Positions 1 through 39,400 of a stretch of DNA of 64,000 nt are shown piece after piece. Below the pieces are notes generated by a model, which saw only the letters and a list, made by a program, of their open reading frames with translations, ran no database searches and was not told where the DNA came from. The stretch is from Leptodactylus fallax (lineage: Eukaryota; Chordata; Amphibia; Anura; Leptodactylidae): assembly GCA_947044405.1 (NCBI GenBank), contig CAMRHE010000359.1, positions 434,001 through 498,000 on the forward strand, given 5' to 3'. The position numbers were made by a program, and so were the translations under genes. Positions within the stretch are counted from its first letter, which is position 1, and every line of letters begins with the position of its first letter.

Positions 1-26537
<26,537 letters not shown>

Positions 26538-26629
26538 AGGTTGGCCTGGCCGGGGGCTCCAAGCCTCAGGCGGCCACTCACTTTCTCTCAGACTCTCAGC
26601 ACCCTGCTGCCAGTGACAGACCCCACCCA

Positions 26630-26685
26630 CACCAACCAATCAGTGATCAGCCGCACCCCCGGACACAATGCTGATTGGCTATCCT
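26630..26685 (-). promoter_or_regulatory. Probable GRK6 promoter region with two CCAAT boxes
   Basis: CCAAT occurs at 26636-26640 and in the opposite orientation (ATTGG) at 26674-26678, about 100 and 140 bases upstream of the GRK6 start codon. Both lie in ATCAG/CTGATTGG contexts typical of NF-Y sites. No TATA box was seen. The surrounding 26500-26670 is locally GC-richer than its neighbours. Confidence 0.45.
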
Positions 26686-26795
26686 TCACAATCAGCACTA
26701 TCTGTAATCCCGTTCAAAACCAAAAATATATGTGTGTTATGCACTCCTCTGGGTTATGTCTGGAGGTGCTGATGGGGTAGCTAATCCAATAGTCC

Positions 26796-28959
26796 AAAAA
26801 ATGCAAAATCCACAGCACTGGTCACTCTTGCTTCAGATGGCACAATTAATTGGATGTTTCGGTCCACTATGGGACCTTTATCTACGACCACCTACAATAT
26901 AAAACATAAATACACAATATTAGTACATTAATACCTTAATATACAAGCAAAGGAAATTCTGAAGTAACAGAAAAAATGTAGAAACATACATCCAGACAAC
27001 CAAACAATTTTTTCACGAGAAAAAGAATAAAGGCGATTAAATACTTATATCACTAAAAATACAAGTGTCTCACAGTCTGATATACATAATAAATTCATAT
27101 GTCTAGGCCGAATATATCTCTAACCAGGTAAATCTAACCAGGTATATGGTTATTAGAATTTGCCAAACAATTGTCATGAAAAAAGAGAAACACCAGAGGG
27201 CACTCTACCCAAATGCATTAGTCCTATTAGAAAAATGAATGCTGTTTTCACAAGTCAGTTATATAGCATATGTCTATAAGCAGCTGTTTACCATGGAAGA
27301 CAGTAAATATGTTTACAATAAAGAAGAGGCAAGTAATGTTCACTAAGATGATCTTACCCGGCCATGAGTAGAGCAAAGATGCATGCCACTCTGTAACGTC
27401 AGATCAGTAAGGTCCAGCGTCTTATAGTGGAGACGGTGCATTCCGATGACGTCATCGGGTCACATGACACTCAGCCCAGCGTATGTGCAATAGAAAAACC
27501 ACACTTAACAGTGTGTAGAGAGCCACCATGTGGCGGCTGAGCATGCCACAGTCAAGAGACAAATGTTTAACTCATTACTGGCTGGGTAGAAAAGATTGGA
27601 AATAGACTAAATGTAAAAATAGAGGATCTACCCAATATGGCAATATTATACGTATAAATGAGATCATCAATAACAAATTAGAGCTATAAATTAGAATGTA
27701 TCTTATTCATCAAAATTACTACATTATCCGTATAAAGAGAAGATCACATAGATTATATAATTGAGGTATATCATAATATCTCAGCGAGTGAAAGGATAAT
27801 ATAATAGTTGTAAAAGTGCAATAAATAAAACAAATAAAAAATGGGGATAAAATAATTATGGAAAGAAGGGGAGAGGCATCATAGTGCTATGACTATTCCC
27901 AAATATATATGAAAGGGAAATAAAAATACATCTGCTCAAGATATCAATGTTAGGTGACCTTATGCTATATCATACCATTATTCTTACATAGCAGTGATAT
28001 AACATCAGATATAAGTAGCATACAATGTGTATCCTACCATTAAACACTCCAAAAAGCGAATATATTCAAGGTTCGTTCTATAAAAGAAAATTGAACACAT
28101 AATTAGACATCACGGACAGAAAGTTCAACAGAAGGAACCTAGTTAAGATCTGCTAGGAGTGTTAATCCTGGAGGAGGAGGACATGCAGGGTGTCAATACT
28201 ATTAGAAGGTGAGAAAGTCGCATTCGCGATTTGAACCATTTAGAGTAAGACCCAATTAGAGAATATAATATGACTCTCTTTGTTTTAGTTTCACAATCCT
28301 GTCGTCACCCCGTCACAGTGGGGATATATGTTCTAGGATCTGTGATATATTTTGTCACATACGTATAACGCTGGGTTCACACCAGCACTTGCTTTCTGTT
28401 CAGGGGGGGGCTGTCCCCCATTCTGCTTGAAAAAGATGTAAGAATTTTTCAGGCAGAAACCCAACGGACCCCATTATAGTCTTTTTTAAGCGGATTGGGT
28501 TTCTGTTTTTCTGTTTTCAGGTCCCCAAGCAGACCCGAAGAACAGAAACCCAAGTGCAGGTGTGAATCTAGTGCAAAGTGTTCTGGGACTGGGAGCATTG
28601 TGTTTTTCAGATTTATGCTTGGAAATGTGGTCTCGCACATGTTGGGTCATCTACCATACATATGCAAGACCGTATGGGCATTTCAAAACATAACCCACAA
28701 AAGAGGAAGAGCAAGTGTAATATCTCCTAATATTTTTTATATGTTGTATAATGTGCTAATATTGTGTGTTTATATTTTATATTGTAGATGGTTGTTGATA
28801 AAGGTTCCATAGTGGACCCAAACATCCGATTATTTGGGCCATCTGTACTACTAACTCACTAATCTCTTCAATATTGCCACGATCATTGTTTATTCGTGAC
28901 TTTCTAATACATCTAATTAAAGTAAGAGAAATGAGTGCTGTGGATTTAGCATTTTTTTG
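26796..28959. mobile_element. Large foldback element (~2.2 kb) beside the GRK6 promoter
   Basis: The left end (AAATCCACAGCACTGGTCAC, then TCGGTCCACTATGGGACCTT) is repeated inverted at the right end (AAAGGTTCCATAGTGGACCC, then GAGTGCTGTGGATTTAGCAT). The interior is AT-rich and has no transposase frame. It contains a smaller foldback at 28371-28572. Confidence 0.7.
28371..28572. repeat. Foldback MITE (GGTTCACAC type)
   Basis: CTGGGTTCACACCAGCACTT at the left pairs imperfectly with AGTGCAGGTGTGAATCTAG at the right. Inner blocks (AGAAACCCAA / TTGGGTTTCT) also pair. It is nested within the larger element. Confidence 0.65.
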
Positions 28960-29687
28960 TATTCCCGTTCACATGACTCTAATCGCTTTTAGTAACTGTC
29001 ATCCAGCTCTTGCAATCATTGGGTGAACAGCCCTGAGGAGGTAAAGTCTTAGGTCGGATCTGTAAAGAGAATGGCCACCTAGCTTGTCACTTGATGCCGC
29101 CCTTTTTTGTGAAACCCTTGGGAATGCTTTGTATTCTATATAAACCTGCTGGAGCAAGCATGTAGTGACTTCACAGGGGGCCATATGCTGAGATTGTGGG
29201 GCTGAGAGTGGTTGGCAAGCTGACAAAGTAGTACGGGAGTAGTGGAGCTCCTTTTATCCTCCCCTTTTGTTATAACACTAGGCTGGCACACAGCTCTGCC
29301 CCTTCTTACCAAAGTCACACCCCTCTACCACAGAACTGCGCAGTGCATTACTTACATTACATCAAGCTGAGGGAGGAAATGTACTGTGAAGCCATTGGAA
29401 TTAATATTAAATGGGCATATGTGGAAGAATGAGAAATGTGCAGTGCATTAGTGAGAGTGGACATTAGCATGTACCTGCAAGATCTTCCTGTAAATAATAT
29501 ATGATACATTAGCCTTGTCCAAATATTAACCGTAATGGAAGAGAAATCACCAGAAGACCCAGGCCAGTATGCTCCAGTACACAGACTGCTGCAAGAGCCT
29601 GGTGGTCAGGGCAGATGCTGACAACAAGGGCGTCTCACCATATAGTGTTAAAATGGTTGCCAGAGTTATGATTAATCCTATGGATAT

Positions 29688-30055
29688 AGACCGACCAGCC
29701 ATAACATTAAAACAGGGCAACAAAAAATGTATTATCTTGTGACCAAGACTCCTGTCAAGGGACAATATATATCAGGCAAAGTGTGAACAGACAGTTCTTG
29801 AAAATGATATATTGGAAGCAGGAAAAATGGTCAAACGTAAGGATTTGAGTGACTTTGACAAGGATGAAGTTATGATGGATAGATGACTAGGAGAGTTGCC
29901 ATTATGTGTCGGTTAGTACCTGCCAAAAGGAGTCACAGCTTTCTGAGTATGAGGCTGTGTAGACGCAAACCTGTCAAAGTGGCTACCACCTGCCGACCAT
30001 CGTCCACCACCAAAAGTCCCATTTTTATAGAGCCAGCATTTTTTGGTGGAAAAGG
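29688..30055 (+). pseudogene. Decayed Tc1-like transposon remnant
   Basis: GACCGACCAGCCATAACATT resembles the terminal repeat of a common vertebrate Tc1-like family. At about 29828 the plus strand reads MVKRKDLSDFDKDEVMMDR before a stop, similar to the start of that family's transposase. A later fragment reads MRLCRRKPVKV. Most of the transposase is deleted and the right end is not clear. Confidence 0.6.
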
Positions 30056-30059
30056 TGGT

Positions 30060-31640
30060 ACCCTATAGCTTACAACGTACACACTCTATATAGGGCTGGA
30101 TTAACCATTATGCAAAAAAGACAAGTAATTAGGACATTAATGGAAAGGGGGACACCTCAGAAATTTTCCATTGCCAGATTTACCATGATGGAACATATGA
30201 TGCAAAACTGCAAATGGTGAAGCTGAAAGAGTCCACAAAAAGGGCACCTACAATAAATGAAAAATAATAAAAGTAATAATAGAGGTTGATGATATACATT
30301 AATCTTGGGAACTTTAACCCTTCTCAACATCTACTGTACTGTTATAGTGGATGTTGGGTCTTTAAACATGGCAGCCACTTAGGAAATGAGTGGCTGTCAT
30401 TGCAGGCAGGTCTCTACTGTGCAATACCCATTACCAATGCTCATGACTGAGGCAACTATTTACCAGGGATGTACGGGCATTGCCATTTTGGCTAAGATCA
30501 CAGTCCCCCAGAATGAGATCTTGGGGCAGCAATCCATTGCCTAGACAACCAGGAGCCTGTAATAGAACTGTATGAAATTCCCAATATACTGCAATGCATT
30601 AGCCAAACGTGTGCCTCAAGCTCCGATCTGCACCTCAACTGCCACATTGTGCACATGTGGGAAGGGATCAGGATTTGCTGAGGGGTCCACGATCCAGTTC
30701 GACAGATGTATTATAACTCCTGACTAACTGGCATAGATTTTCATTCTGGTGCAGGGATGGCAGACCAATTTATAAAGAGGCTGTAGCCTCCTCATAAATT
30801 TCTCGGTCCTTGTGCCGGACAGGCCATTTAATAAGACTGGCGTACAATATTCCAGTCTTAATAAATTTGCCCCTGTGCTTCTGTATTGGATGACAGCCAG
30901 TACCACATGGCACAACAAGACACCACATCTCTATATAGCCAGCCATGTAACAGTGTCCCTATATAGGTAGACAATATCTACTGTGGCAGTACTGTTCAAC
31001 ATGCAAAAAGGATCTAAAAGTTCACCAATAATTGTCGTATTTAATCTTTTCTTCCAAGAATGTGTCCGTGCCAGAAGGTTAAGGGTGCACAGAACTAGCC
31101 ATTGTAAAACAAACTATTCTCTGAAAAGAAGTTACATAAGTGAATATTTGTTTTTAAAGCAGTATCAAGGAAGGAGTGATGATGTAAAGGAAATATAGCC
31201 TGCCTTTAGCAAACTCTTTTTTCCAGGGAACTGAGGAAAGCCCAAAAATATCAAACAAAATGCAGATTAACAATGAATAATTCTTGTCAATGTGATTTTC
31301 CCACCCACTAAGCAAGACTGGTGTAAGTTATTAACAGTGTAAGGTCTTGTGTACACAGCAGCTTGTACACAGACATATGGAATCCCTACAGCTCCATACA
31401 AAAAATTCAAAAGCACTTCATATTCCCCTATATGGTTCTCCGTACGGCATGCTATTACTGATATATTCCCTTGAGAAGCAATACATAAGACTACATCCGA
31501 TGGCAACATCATTCTTACTGAAACAGAGTTTTCTGTGCCTTTGAAACTGAAGAAATACAGAGATAACAAATGACTTCATAGATTTATTTCAGTGCACAGT
31601 ACACACATACAAGGAATGTTATGCTTGTTGGTGGGTTCAT
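30060..31640. other. Intergenic DNA between GRK6 and F12; no gene seen
   Basis: Short fragments near 30770-30875 resemble dispersed repeats (AAGACTGGCGTACAATATTC). No exon with splice logic or domain motif was recognised. Confidence 0.5.
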
Positions 31641-31962
31641 AAATCAGGCCGAGGCCCCATGTTGCAAAAAAGCAGTGTTTTGGCCATGGTGGAAACGTTA
31701 CGGCAAAAAAACACTGCATTTTACAGTACCTGGAAAGTGGATGGGATTCTGGCTAATTCTATCCATACATTGCAGAAAGAAATCCACAGCAGAAAAACGC
31801 TTGCGTTTTTGAAAATCGCAGCATGACAATTATATCCACAGAAACGCTGGCGTTTTCCATATAGGTATAATAGGCACAGAAAGTCCGCAGAGGAAAACAC
31901 GATGCATGCTTTTTTCCACATTGTTTTTTGCTGCGGCTCGCAACATGGGGCTTTAGCCTCAA
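31640..31962. repeat. Foldback MITE, GGCCCCAC family, copy B
   Basis: AGGCCCCATGTTGCAAAAAA at the left pairs with CTCGCAACATGGGGCTTTAG at the right. Inner blocks (TTTTACAGTACC, GAAAATCGCAGC, ATAGGTATAAT) match copies A and C. Confidence 0.75.
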
Positions 31963-31985
31963 AGAGGTTTTCATTGCAACAAAAT

Positions 31986-32358
31986 AAAAAATAGCACAGA
32001 GCAGGGAAGGGTGTAAAATAAATAAGCGCTACCTTTTCTTCAGTCATCCTCAGATGTTTTCAGTTTTCCACTTCACACGGTTGCTGCAGCCAGTCATTGG
32101 CCTCAGTGTTAATCTACGGCATCACGGTAGAGATTCTGGTGCAGCAGCAATGACGTACCCGAATACAGCAAGGGACAGCTGAGGCCAGTGACTGGCTGCA
32201 GCAGCCATACCGTGGGCCAGTGATGTCATCACTGGACACCACAACAGGAGATGGATGGAAAGGACTGGGGTCCTGTTACTATTATGGCGGACAAAAGAAG
32301 AGTTATCACTTTTTGTATGTTTGTTTCACACCCTTCCCTTCCCTATGCTACTTTTTAA
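31986..32358. repeat. Foldback element (~370 bp)
   Basis: The arm with GGGAAGGGTGTAAAATAAAT is inverted at about 32287-32358. A central pair, GCTGCAGCCAGTCATTGGCC (32083) and its inverse near 32180-32203, forms a second stem. Confidence 0.65.
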
Positions 32359-32359
32359 G

Positions 32360-33399
32360 TACATATTTCCTGCTTAGGAAGAGGACTGCATGTTTAGTTA
32401 CCTTATTCATATCTCTATAATCTACATATGTGCACAGTGACGTCAGCACAGGGCATTTTAGGACATGTAGTTTCTGATGCTGCTTTTGTTGCAGTTTCAA
32501 TGTATTTTCTGAACCAAACAGGAGTGCTTACAGAAGAGAGGAAAGTATTAGGGTATATTCACACAGGCTGAAATCTCTGTATCAAATCTGCCACATGTAA
32601 ATTTACTCACAGTGTTTGTTTTATAATTTCCTTTCCTTTTGATCTGCTCTAGGCTTTGGCACAAAGAAACTGCATCAGAAAGGGCATGTGTGAAGATGTG
32701 TGTCCAGCTTTAGTGCAGGTGATATGGTACACCAAAATGTCCCCATCCTGCCTGGGAGTGGCCACTTGTGCACAGAGTTTTTTTCTAAAAGCAGCAAAAT
32801 AGCTGCTATGAATAAGGATCTGTAAAGAAGCGATAAACACACTTGTAGGGATTGTGTCTATTCCTAATTTTATCCACTCCATAAAAACAGATTACTTCCA
32901 CCTAAAACATAAATACATTTAAAAAAATGGATACTGTACATTATTTCTATAATTATTCAAAACATGATTTGTAGTTTGTAACATCAGTCTACGCAGACGC
33001 TGTATACACAAAGTAGTATCTTTTTCTATAGGGACTATTGAAAAAGTGTTTGTTTCTTGGATGCATGTATGCATTGTATAAAATATGCTTTCAAGGTGTT
33101 AAATAATTTTGCTGTCAAATGCATGAAAACAGTGAGAAAAATTTGAGTTTATGCTACTTGTGTTGGCCACAGTAATACTTGAAGTGGATACTTTCATGTA
33201 CGGTAACACATGGCATACTATAGCTGTACCTGGCTTGTCATCTTTATCCATATAGTACGACTGCATGAGAGACGACATTGAGAACAAACAAACCTGCAGG
33301 ACAGAACAGAGGTAAAGGGGCAATGCCCTTCCTCATCCCTGCAATCTCCTAACCTTTGATTTTTCACTTTGAGCTTAGTAACATTTTTATGTAGACACC
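32360..33399. other. Upstream flank of F12; no repeat recognised
   Basis: This kilobase should hold the F12 promoter. No TATA box or clear element was identified with confidence. AACCTTTGATTTTTCACTTT at about 33352-33371 could be a liver nuclear-receptor type site, but this is speculative. Confidence 0.35.
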
Positions 33400-33459
33400 A
33401 TGAAGCTTCCATCTCTGCTCTTCTGTCTTGTTTTACTAGGAGCTGTGCAGTCCAAACCA
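33400..33459 (+). CDS. f12: F12 exon 1: signal peptide
   Basis: This exon encodes [20 protein letters not shown] and ends in phase 0 at GTAAGT. The residues form a basic start, a hydrophobic core and a likely cleavage near AVQS. The Met is followed directly by this signal, and exon 2 continues the frame. Confidence 0.88.
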
Positions 33460-36400
33460 GTAAGTAGTTTCTATGAGTTGTGCCACCTGAGTTGTAAACT
33501 TACTGGCAGGATGTGTGCCCGAACCATAGATTTACAGGGGATAACGGAGTGAAAAGTCATGTCACTAAACTGTTTATGATGTTGTTGCCCAGCATGTGCT
33601 CACTGACATTTACAGAGGACTGTGGAAAGGTATGAAACGTAAGCTATGCCGAAGCACCGAGGTCACATTTGGTGTAAATGCATGTCTTCTTTCCCAACTA
33701 TAGGAACCTGGACAAGCAGGTTTGGTGAGCTCCGAGGCTCTTAGAAATGTTAGATTTATGTCCAACAAGTCGGATACTGACACCACTATCACAATTTTAT
33801 CTCATGTTTCCCAGTATTTAAACAATGAAACTTAAGATTAGAGCGGACAGGTAGGTTTACATATATACACCTTGTTGTATGTGCTGGAGAAGGTGCTCAT
33901 AAACAGCCGCCTATTACTGGTTGTCACACACAGTGAAATATGATGTTGAGCAATCACTTTAATAAGAAATGTAAGCAAGAAACTTCTGTAGAATTATTCG
34001 AGGAACTGTGCAGTCTGATACAAGATACAAGTTGTAATATACATTAGGCACATTTATAAAAAGTGATATTTTAAAAATGTCATAGTTTATATATAACATG
34101 GACTATATATGTGAAATCCCTTCTACAATGTGTGACTAGTCGGATCCAGCGTAGACTGGCAAACATTTATTTGTTATAGTAAACCAATTCCAAAAAAGTA
34201 GAATGAGAAAACAAGATGCAATGATTTGGAAATCTCATATACATTTACCATATAACAATAGAACATATAACACATATCAGAATTTGAGACTTAGACACTT
34301 TTTATTTAATTTATAAAAATTAACCAATTTAGACATTGATGGCAGCAACAAAGCTCAAAAACATTGAGGACAGGGTTAACAAAAGGTTGGAAAAGTAAGT
34401 GGTGCTAATAAAAAAAAAAAGCTGGAGGGTCAATTTTCAAAACATGTCACATAACTGGGTATAAAAAGAGCATGTTACAGAGGCAGAGTCTCTCAGAAGC
34501 ATAGATGGTCAGAGGGTCACCAAATTGTTAATTTTTTTACGAAACCAAACAAATGGAGATTTGTTTTGGATGAACTAAAATAGCTGCTGAAGTATACTTT
34601 GGGGTCTCTTCAGATCCCAGAGTATAATAGGTGGAGGCCCAGGGGAGGTGAAAAAATATAAAAAAAAACACTAACACTCACCTTTCATTACCTCTCTTGA
34701 GCCTCCTCTAAAGAATCCAGAGTATAATAATGGCAGAACTATTATTTGAAATATGGGTAACTTAAATATGTCTTACAAAAACATACTAAGACATGTCAGG
34801 AGATATGACAGGTCCTGTTTTAAAGGCAGTCTGTCAGCAGGAAAATCGGTATCAAACTAATGACAGTACCTTGTGGGGTGGTTTCTACACTTTCCAAAAA
34901 CACCTTTCTTAATCTGCATATCAGCTCCTTTTTCACAAAAATCTGGATTTTATTTCCATACGAATTATCTTGAGGCTTTAGGGGTGTTTCTTCTTTTACT
35001 GGGGCTTCACTCTCTGAACTAGATAATCACCCCTGTCTCCCAGCTTCTATCCACATTGCTTGAGTAACATTTTCCACTTGCAGCTAGGTTCAGTTATAGA
35101 GCGAACTCCTTGAAGGAGGAGAGACATCCCTAAAGCCCTTTTCAGCTAATTTGTATAAGAATAATACATATAAGAAAAATCCTTATTTTCATGACACTAA
35201 AGCTGCAATGCAGAATAAGAAAGACATCTTTGGAAAGTGTAGAAGCCATCCTCCAAGGTACTGTCATTAGTTTGATACTGATTTTCCTGCTGACAGAGGA
35301 CCTTTCATTTACTCCAAGTCCAACTCTTTATATAACTAATAGCTGCAGCTCCACTGATTGCGGCACAGTTGGAATTTTTTTCTCTAGTCTCCACCGTTCC
35401 CAAGCAATGAATGTTGTAGGTTTTGGTGTCTGATATACCTGTACAGTCAGGATATTGATGTCAGGCAGGAGCAGCAAGGGCTGTGATTCTGAGCTCTGAC
35501 ATTGGCTGCCTTTGATTGGGGCTCTGAATTATGCCCCCTTGACTGACACTGCCCTTCTGACATTACAGAACTTAAATAGCACATCAGGCATCAAAACTAC
35601 CTGCACTTGTTGCATGGGAATGGTGTGGGCTAGAGAAAAATTTCCAACGGTGCTGGAATCAGTGGAGCGGCACCTATTAACAGGTGCTAAGAACTTGAAT
35701 TGATGGAGGTGGTGAAAGGTTCTCTTTAAGTCTTATTTCCATTAAATTTCAAAAAACCTATTTAAAAAGGACAGTTTATCTCTCATCTCTTTTTTGTAAA
35801 TATGTGTGATTCCCATGAAATAACAATTCTGTAGCATCATTTCCTCTGATTGCACCATTTCTCTGATATTTCTTCTAAAACTTTAGGAATAAATTAAAAA
35901 CTGGGTGTTAACAGTTAGTAGTGTGACTCTACATAGTCTGTCTTGTCCAATCAGTGCTGGCATTATGAGATTATATAGGGACACACCCCTATGACAGAAT
36001 GGTAACACCCAGTTGGTAATTAATTCATAAATTATTAGGAGGAATAAAAGAGGAATGATAAAGCACAGAGTTCTAAGAAAAGATACTCCTGAATTGTCAA
36101 AAAACAAGTACTTACTTAAACGGACATGTCATAAGAGGTGACAGGTTCTCTGTAACTTTTTTACTCTTTTAGTTTCAGCCTAATAAACATAAATTAGATA
36201 TTTATATGTTAATAAGAATATTTGGCTACTGATGGGTTAATGAGTTCAATGTATTGATGTGTTATAGGGGCTGTCCAGTTTGATGAATATTAAGTGACAC
36301 ATTATTGTTTGTGTTATAAAAAGTTATACAATTTTCCAATATACTTTCTGTATTAATTCCTCATGGTTTTCTAGATCTCTGCTTGCTGTCATTCATTCTG

Positions 36401-39400
36401 TTTATGTCCAATGGATAAAAATCAGTCCATGGTCACGTGATTTGCGGTCCTTGGTCATGTTATGGACACACACATGTCCATCACATGACCATGGACTGTA
36501 CTGTCACTTAATATTCATCTGAAACTGGACAACCCCTTTAATGGGAAGGGTTGTCCTGCCGCAGAGGCATAAGTTGAAGCTTCTGAGCACCAAAGCACAA
36601 TCTGTGATGGGGCATCTACCTACCTTGTCCCATTAGAATAGTGGTATAGTTTTTGTGTCAAGGGAAACTTTGGAGCCCCTTAGATTCAAGGGCACGGTAG
36701 TGACTGCTACTGCTGTACCCCCTGTAGCTATGCCCCGGGTCCTGAGTATATACACAACCTGAAAAGTGATTCTTCTGTCAAGACAGCCTTATTAAAATAT
36801 AAAGGGCAGACATATGCTGTCAGACTGTCTTATTTTTTTATTCCATCAATTATTAATTCTAGTAAATTAACATAAATACATTTATTGTTTCAGAAACACA
36901 AAGAAAGGCAAACCCATAAATCTGGGTTAGGTAATAACTTTTTTCCTATTATTTTATACCTTTTGATTTTGAAAAATCATGCACTGTGTGTTTGTGTACC
37001 ATTGCCTTGCTGTAAGAATGATAACGGTATCCTGTTATGTAACGTTTAGTTTTGACAGAGAGTGGGCAGCTGTGCCATTTCCCTTTTCACCATGCCCGCA
37101 TGCTGCACCACACTTGTATCCGAAAAGGAAAGCATGGACCCAGGCCATGGTAGGGCTATGTTCACACTGTAATACTGACCTGCATTGTCTTATTTGTTTG
37201 CTTTTCAAGTTACCATCATTGTTTATCAATCTTTTGCAAAAATATTTTTCATCTTTACCAAAATTGTTTTCCATGGCTTGTTGTCTGTTGTATGAAATAC
37301 GGACTGGAACAAGGGCTAGGCAGAATTGTCAGCAACAGAGGGCAGCACTGAGGAGAGGAGAACCATTTATGGATTAAAAAAAATAAAACATAACAATTTG
37401 GGGGAGATTTACTAAGCTAAATGCACCAGAATTCTGGAGTAATTTGCACCATAAGCTGTCTAACAAGACGTGTGACATGATTTATCAAGTGTTATAGTCA
37501 CTGTTTAGCCACATTTACAACTTGTATGAAAAAGGGGAGTGGCTGCACAGGAAAGGGAAGTGACTTATCAAAAATTGGGTGTAGTCAAAGATGCGCCATC
37601 ACACACCAAAAATGCACTAAAAGTTGTACCAGCTAATAAATAGTGCAAAATAAGAAAAAACTTATTTGGAGGAAGCCTGATGCACCGACCAATATTGCAC
37701 CAACCAATAATGCTAGGTCTTCAGGAATGGATCATGTATATAACTGAGAAGTCAAGTCCTCCATTGGTCTTTTTTTTCTCCACTTTCAAACGCCATGGGA
37801 GGAATTTTATTAAGAGTGGTGTCTCCTATGCCAATCTTAATAAAGTCCCTGACTGGCATGAGGTAGGTCTGAATTAAAATTTAAAAATTGGCATAGGTTT
37901 CATGTATAACTTACTCCAGTTTCTCTGTCGTGGCTACAATAAATTTGTCGCACCGAGACATCCATGCCCCAGCCTTCCACTCACTTTTGAAGACAGTGCC
38001 AAGTGAGGCCCAAAATAACCAATGTGGCACAACTTTGGAACAAGAAATTCCCTGTCCATACTGTGAAACATCTTCTCAGCATGAGAGGATAACAGGAGTG
38101 CTGGGATTGAAGAGGGTGAGAAGCTGTAGTGTAGGATATGGATAGCTGTAGTAGAGTTGACTTGGGCTTTTGTTGTGGACATATAGCCTTATTTTTATGT
38201 ATGACATGCTGGAGCAATGGGGTAAAGGCAGAAAGCAAAGATTATAGTTAATTGATTTAATTCAACATAAAAGATGGAGATGGGTCTATAGTTAGAGCAC
38301 TGAAATGATCTTTCCCTTCCTTTGGGATAACTGAGATGTGAGTGTTGAGGGATTCTGCTGAGAGGGAATTGCCCCAGGAGATGGAATTCTAGGAGCTAAG
38401 AAAATGGGGACCTAAAATGTAACAAAATGCCTTGTAGTAAGAGATGGACAAGCCATCTGGTCCACAGGCCTTGCCATGCTGGGATTCCTTAAAGAGCTTT
38501 TCTTAAAGACCTTTCACTACCTCCAACAAGCCCAGCTCTTTGCATCTTTTATTAGGCACTGCTCCACTGATTCTGGTACAGTTGGATTTTTTTTTCTAGC
38601 CCCAAATAAGTGCTGTTAGTTTTGGTGCCTGATTTGCTATTTAGGCTCTGTACTGTCAGGAGGGCGGTGTCAGGCAGGAGCAGGTAAGGGGTGTGATTCT
38701 GAGCTCTGACACTGACTACCTCTGATTGCAGCTCTCCCCTGGTGATGTCATGCATCTGGGGTCACTGCTCAGGCCTGTGACTCGGCCACCAGTGGTCACG
38801 TGCCCATGTCAACGCCGAGACCCCAGAGTATAAAAATGTCACTTTCATTTTGAAATAACTTTGGCTGTGCTTGCCTTAGAGAGCTAGAACTTGGATAGAT
38901 AGGTTCCTAGGAGCCCTAACAGTGTTCTACACTATGTTTTAAGCCAATTTAAAGTGTGTTTTGTACAGAACATGTCAATCTGAAACAAATCTTGGACCCA
39001 AGCCAAATGAACCCAAGACAGATTTTGAGGGGTTTGGCCATCTCTATTTACAGAGCTTAAATAGCATGTCAGACAGCAAAACTAACTGCGCTTGTTGCTC
39101 AGATATGGTGGGGGGTAGAGAAAAAATTCCAACTGCACTGGAATCAGTGGAGCGGAGCCTATTACCAGATACTAAGAACTTGAATTGGTGGAGGTGGTGA
39201 AAGGTCCTCTTAAAGAGTCCATATTATTTCCTCCTTCTAGGAACAAAAGAGCCTTTTCAGGCAATTTTGGTAAACCAGACTGATTGAGGTTCTCATCAAT
39301 AGACTGCTAATGGGATGAGGCCTCACTGGAAGGACGGGAATTTTTGAGGTTGGAAATAGAATAATAATAATAGGGAGCAGAAAGTTTCTGCTATCTGTGA

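Noticed and set aside
36979..37377. A 132-codon plus-strand frame
   Set aside because: The F12 fibronectin II exon at 37050-37149 uses a different frame and fits family residues and phases; this frame has no motif.
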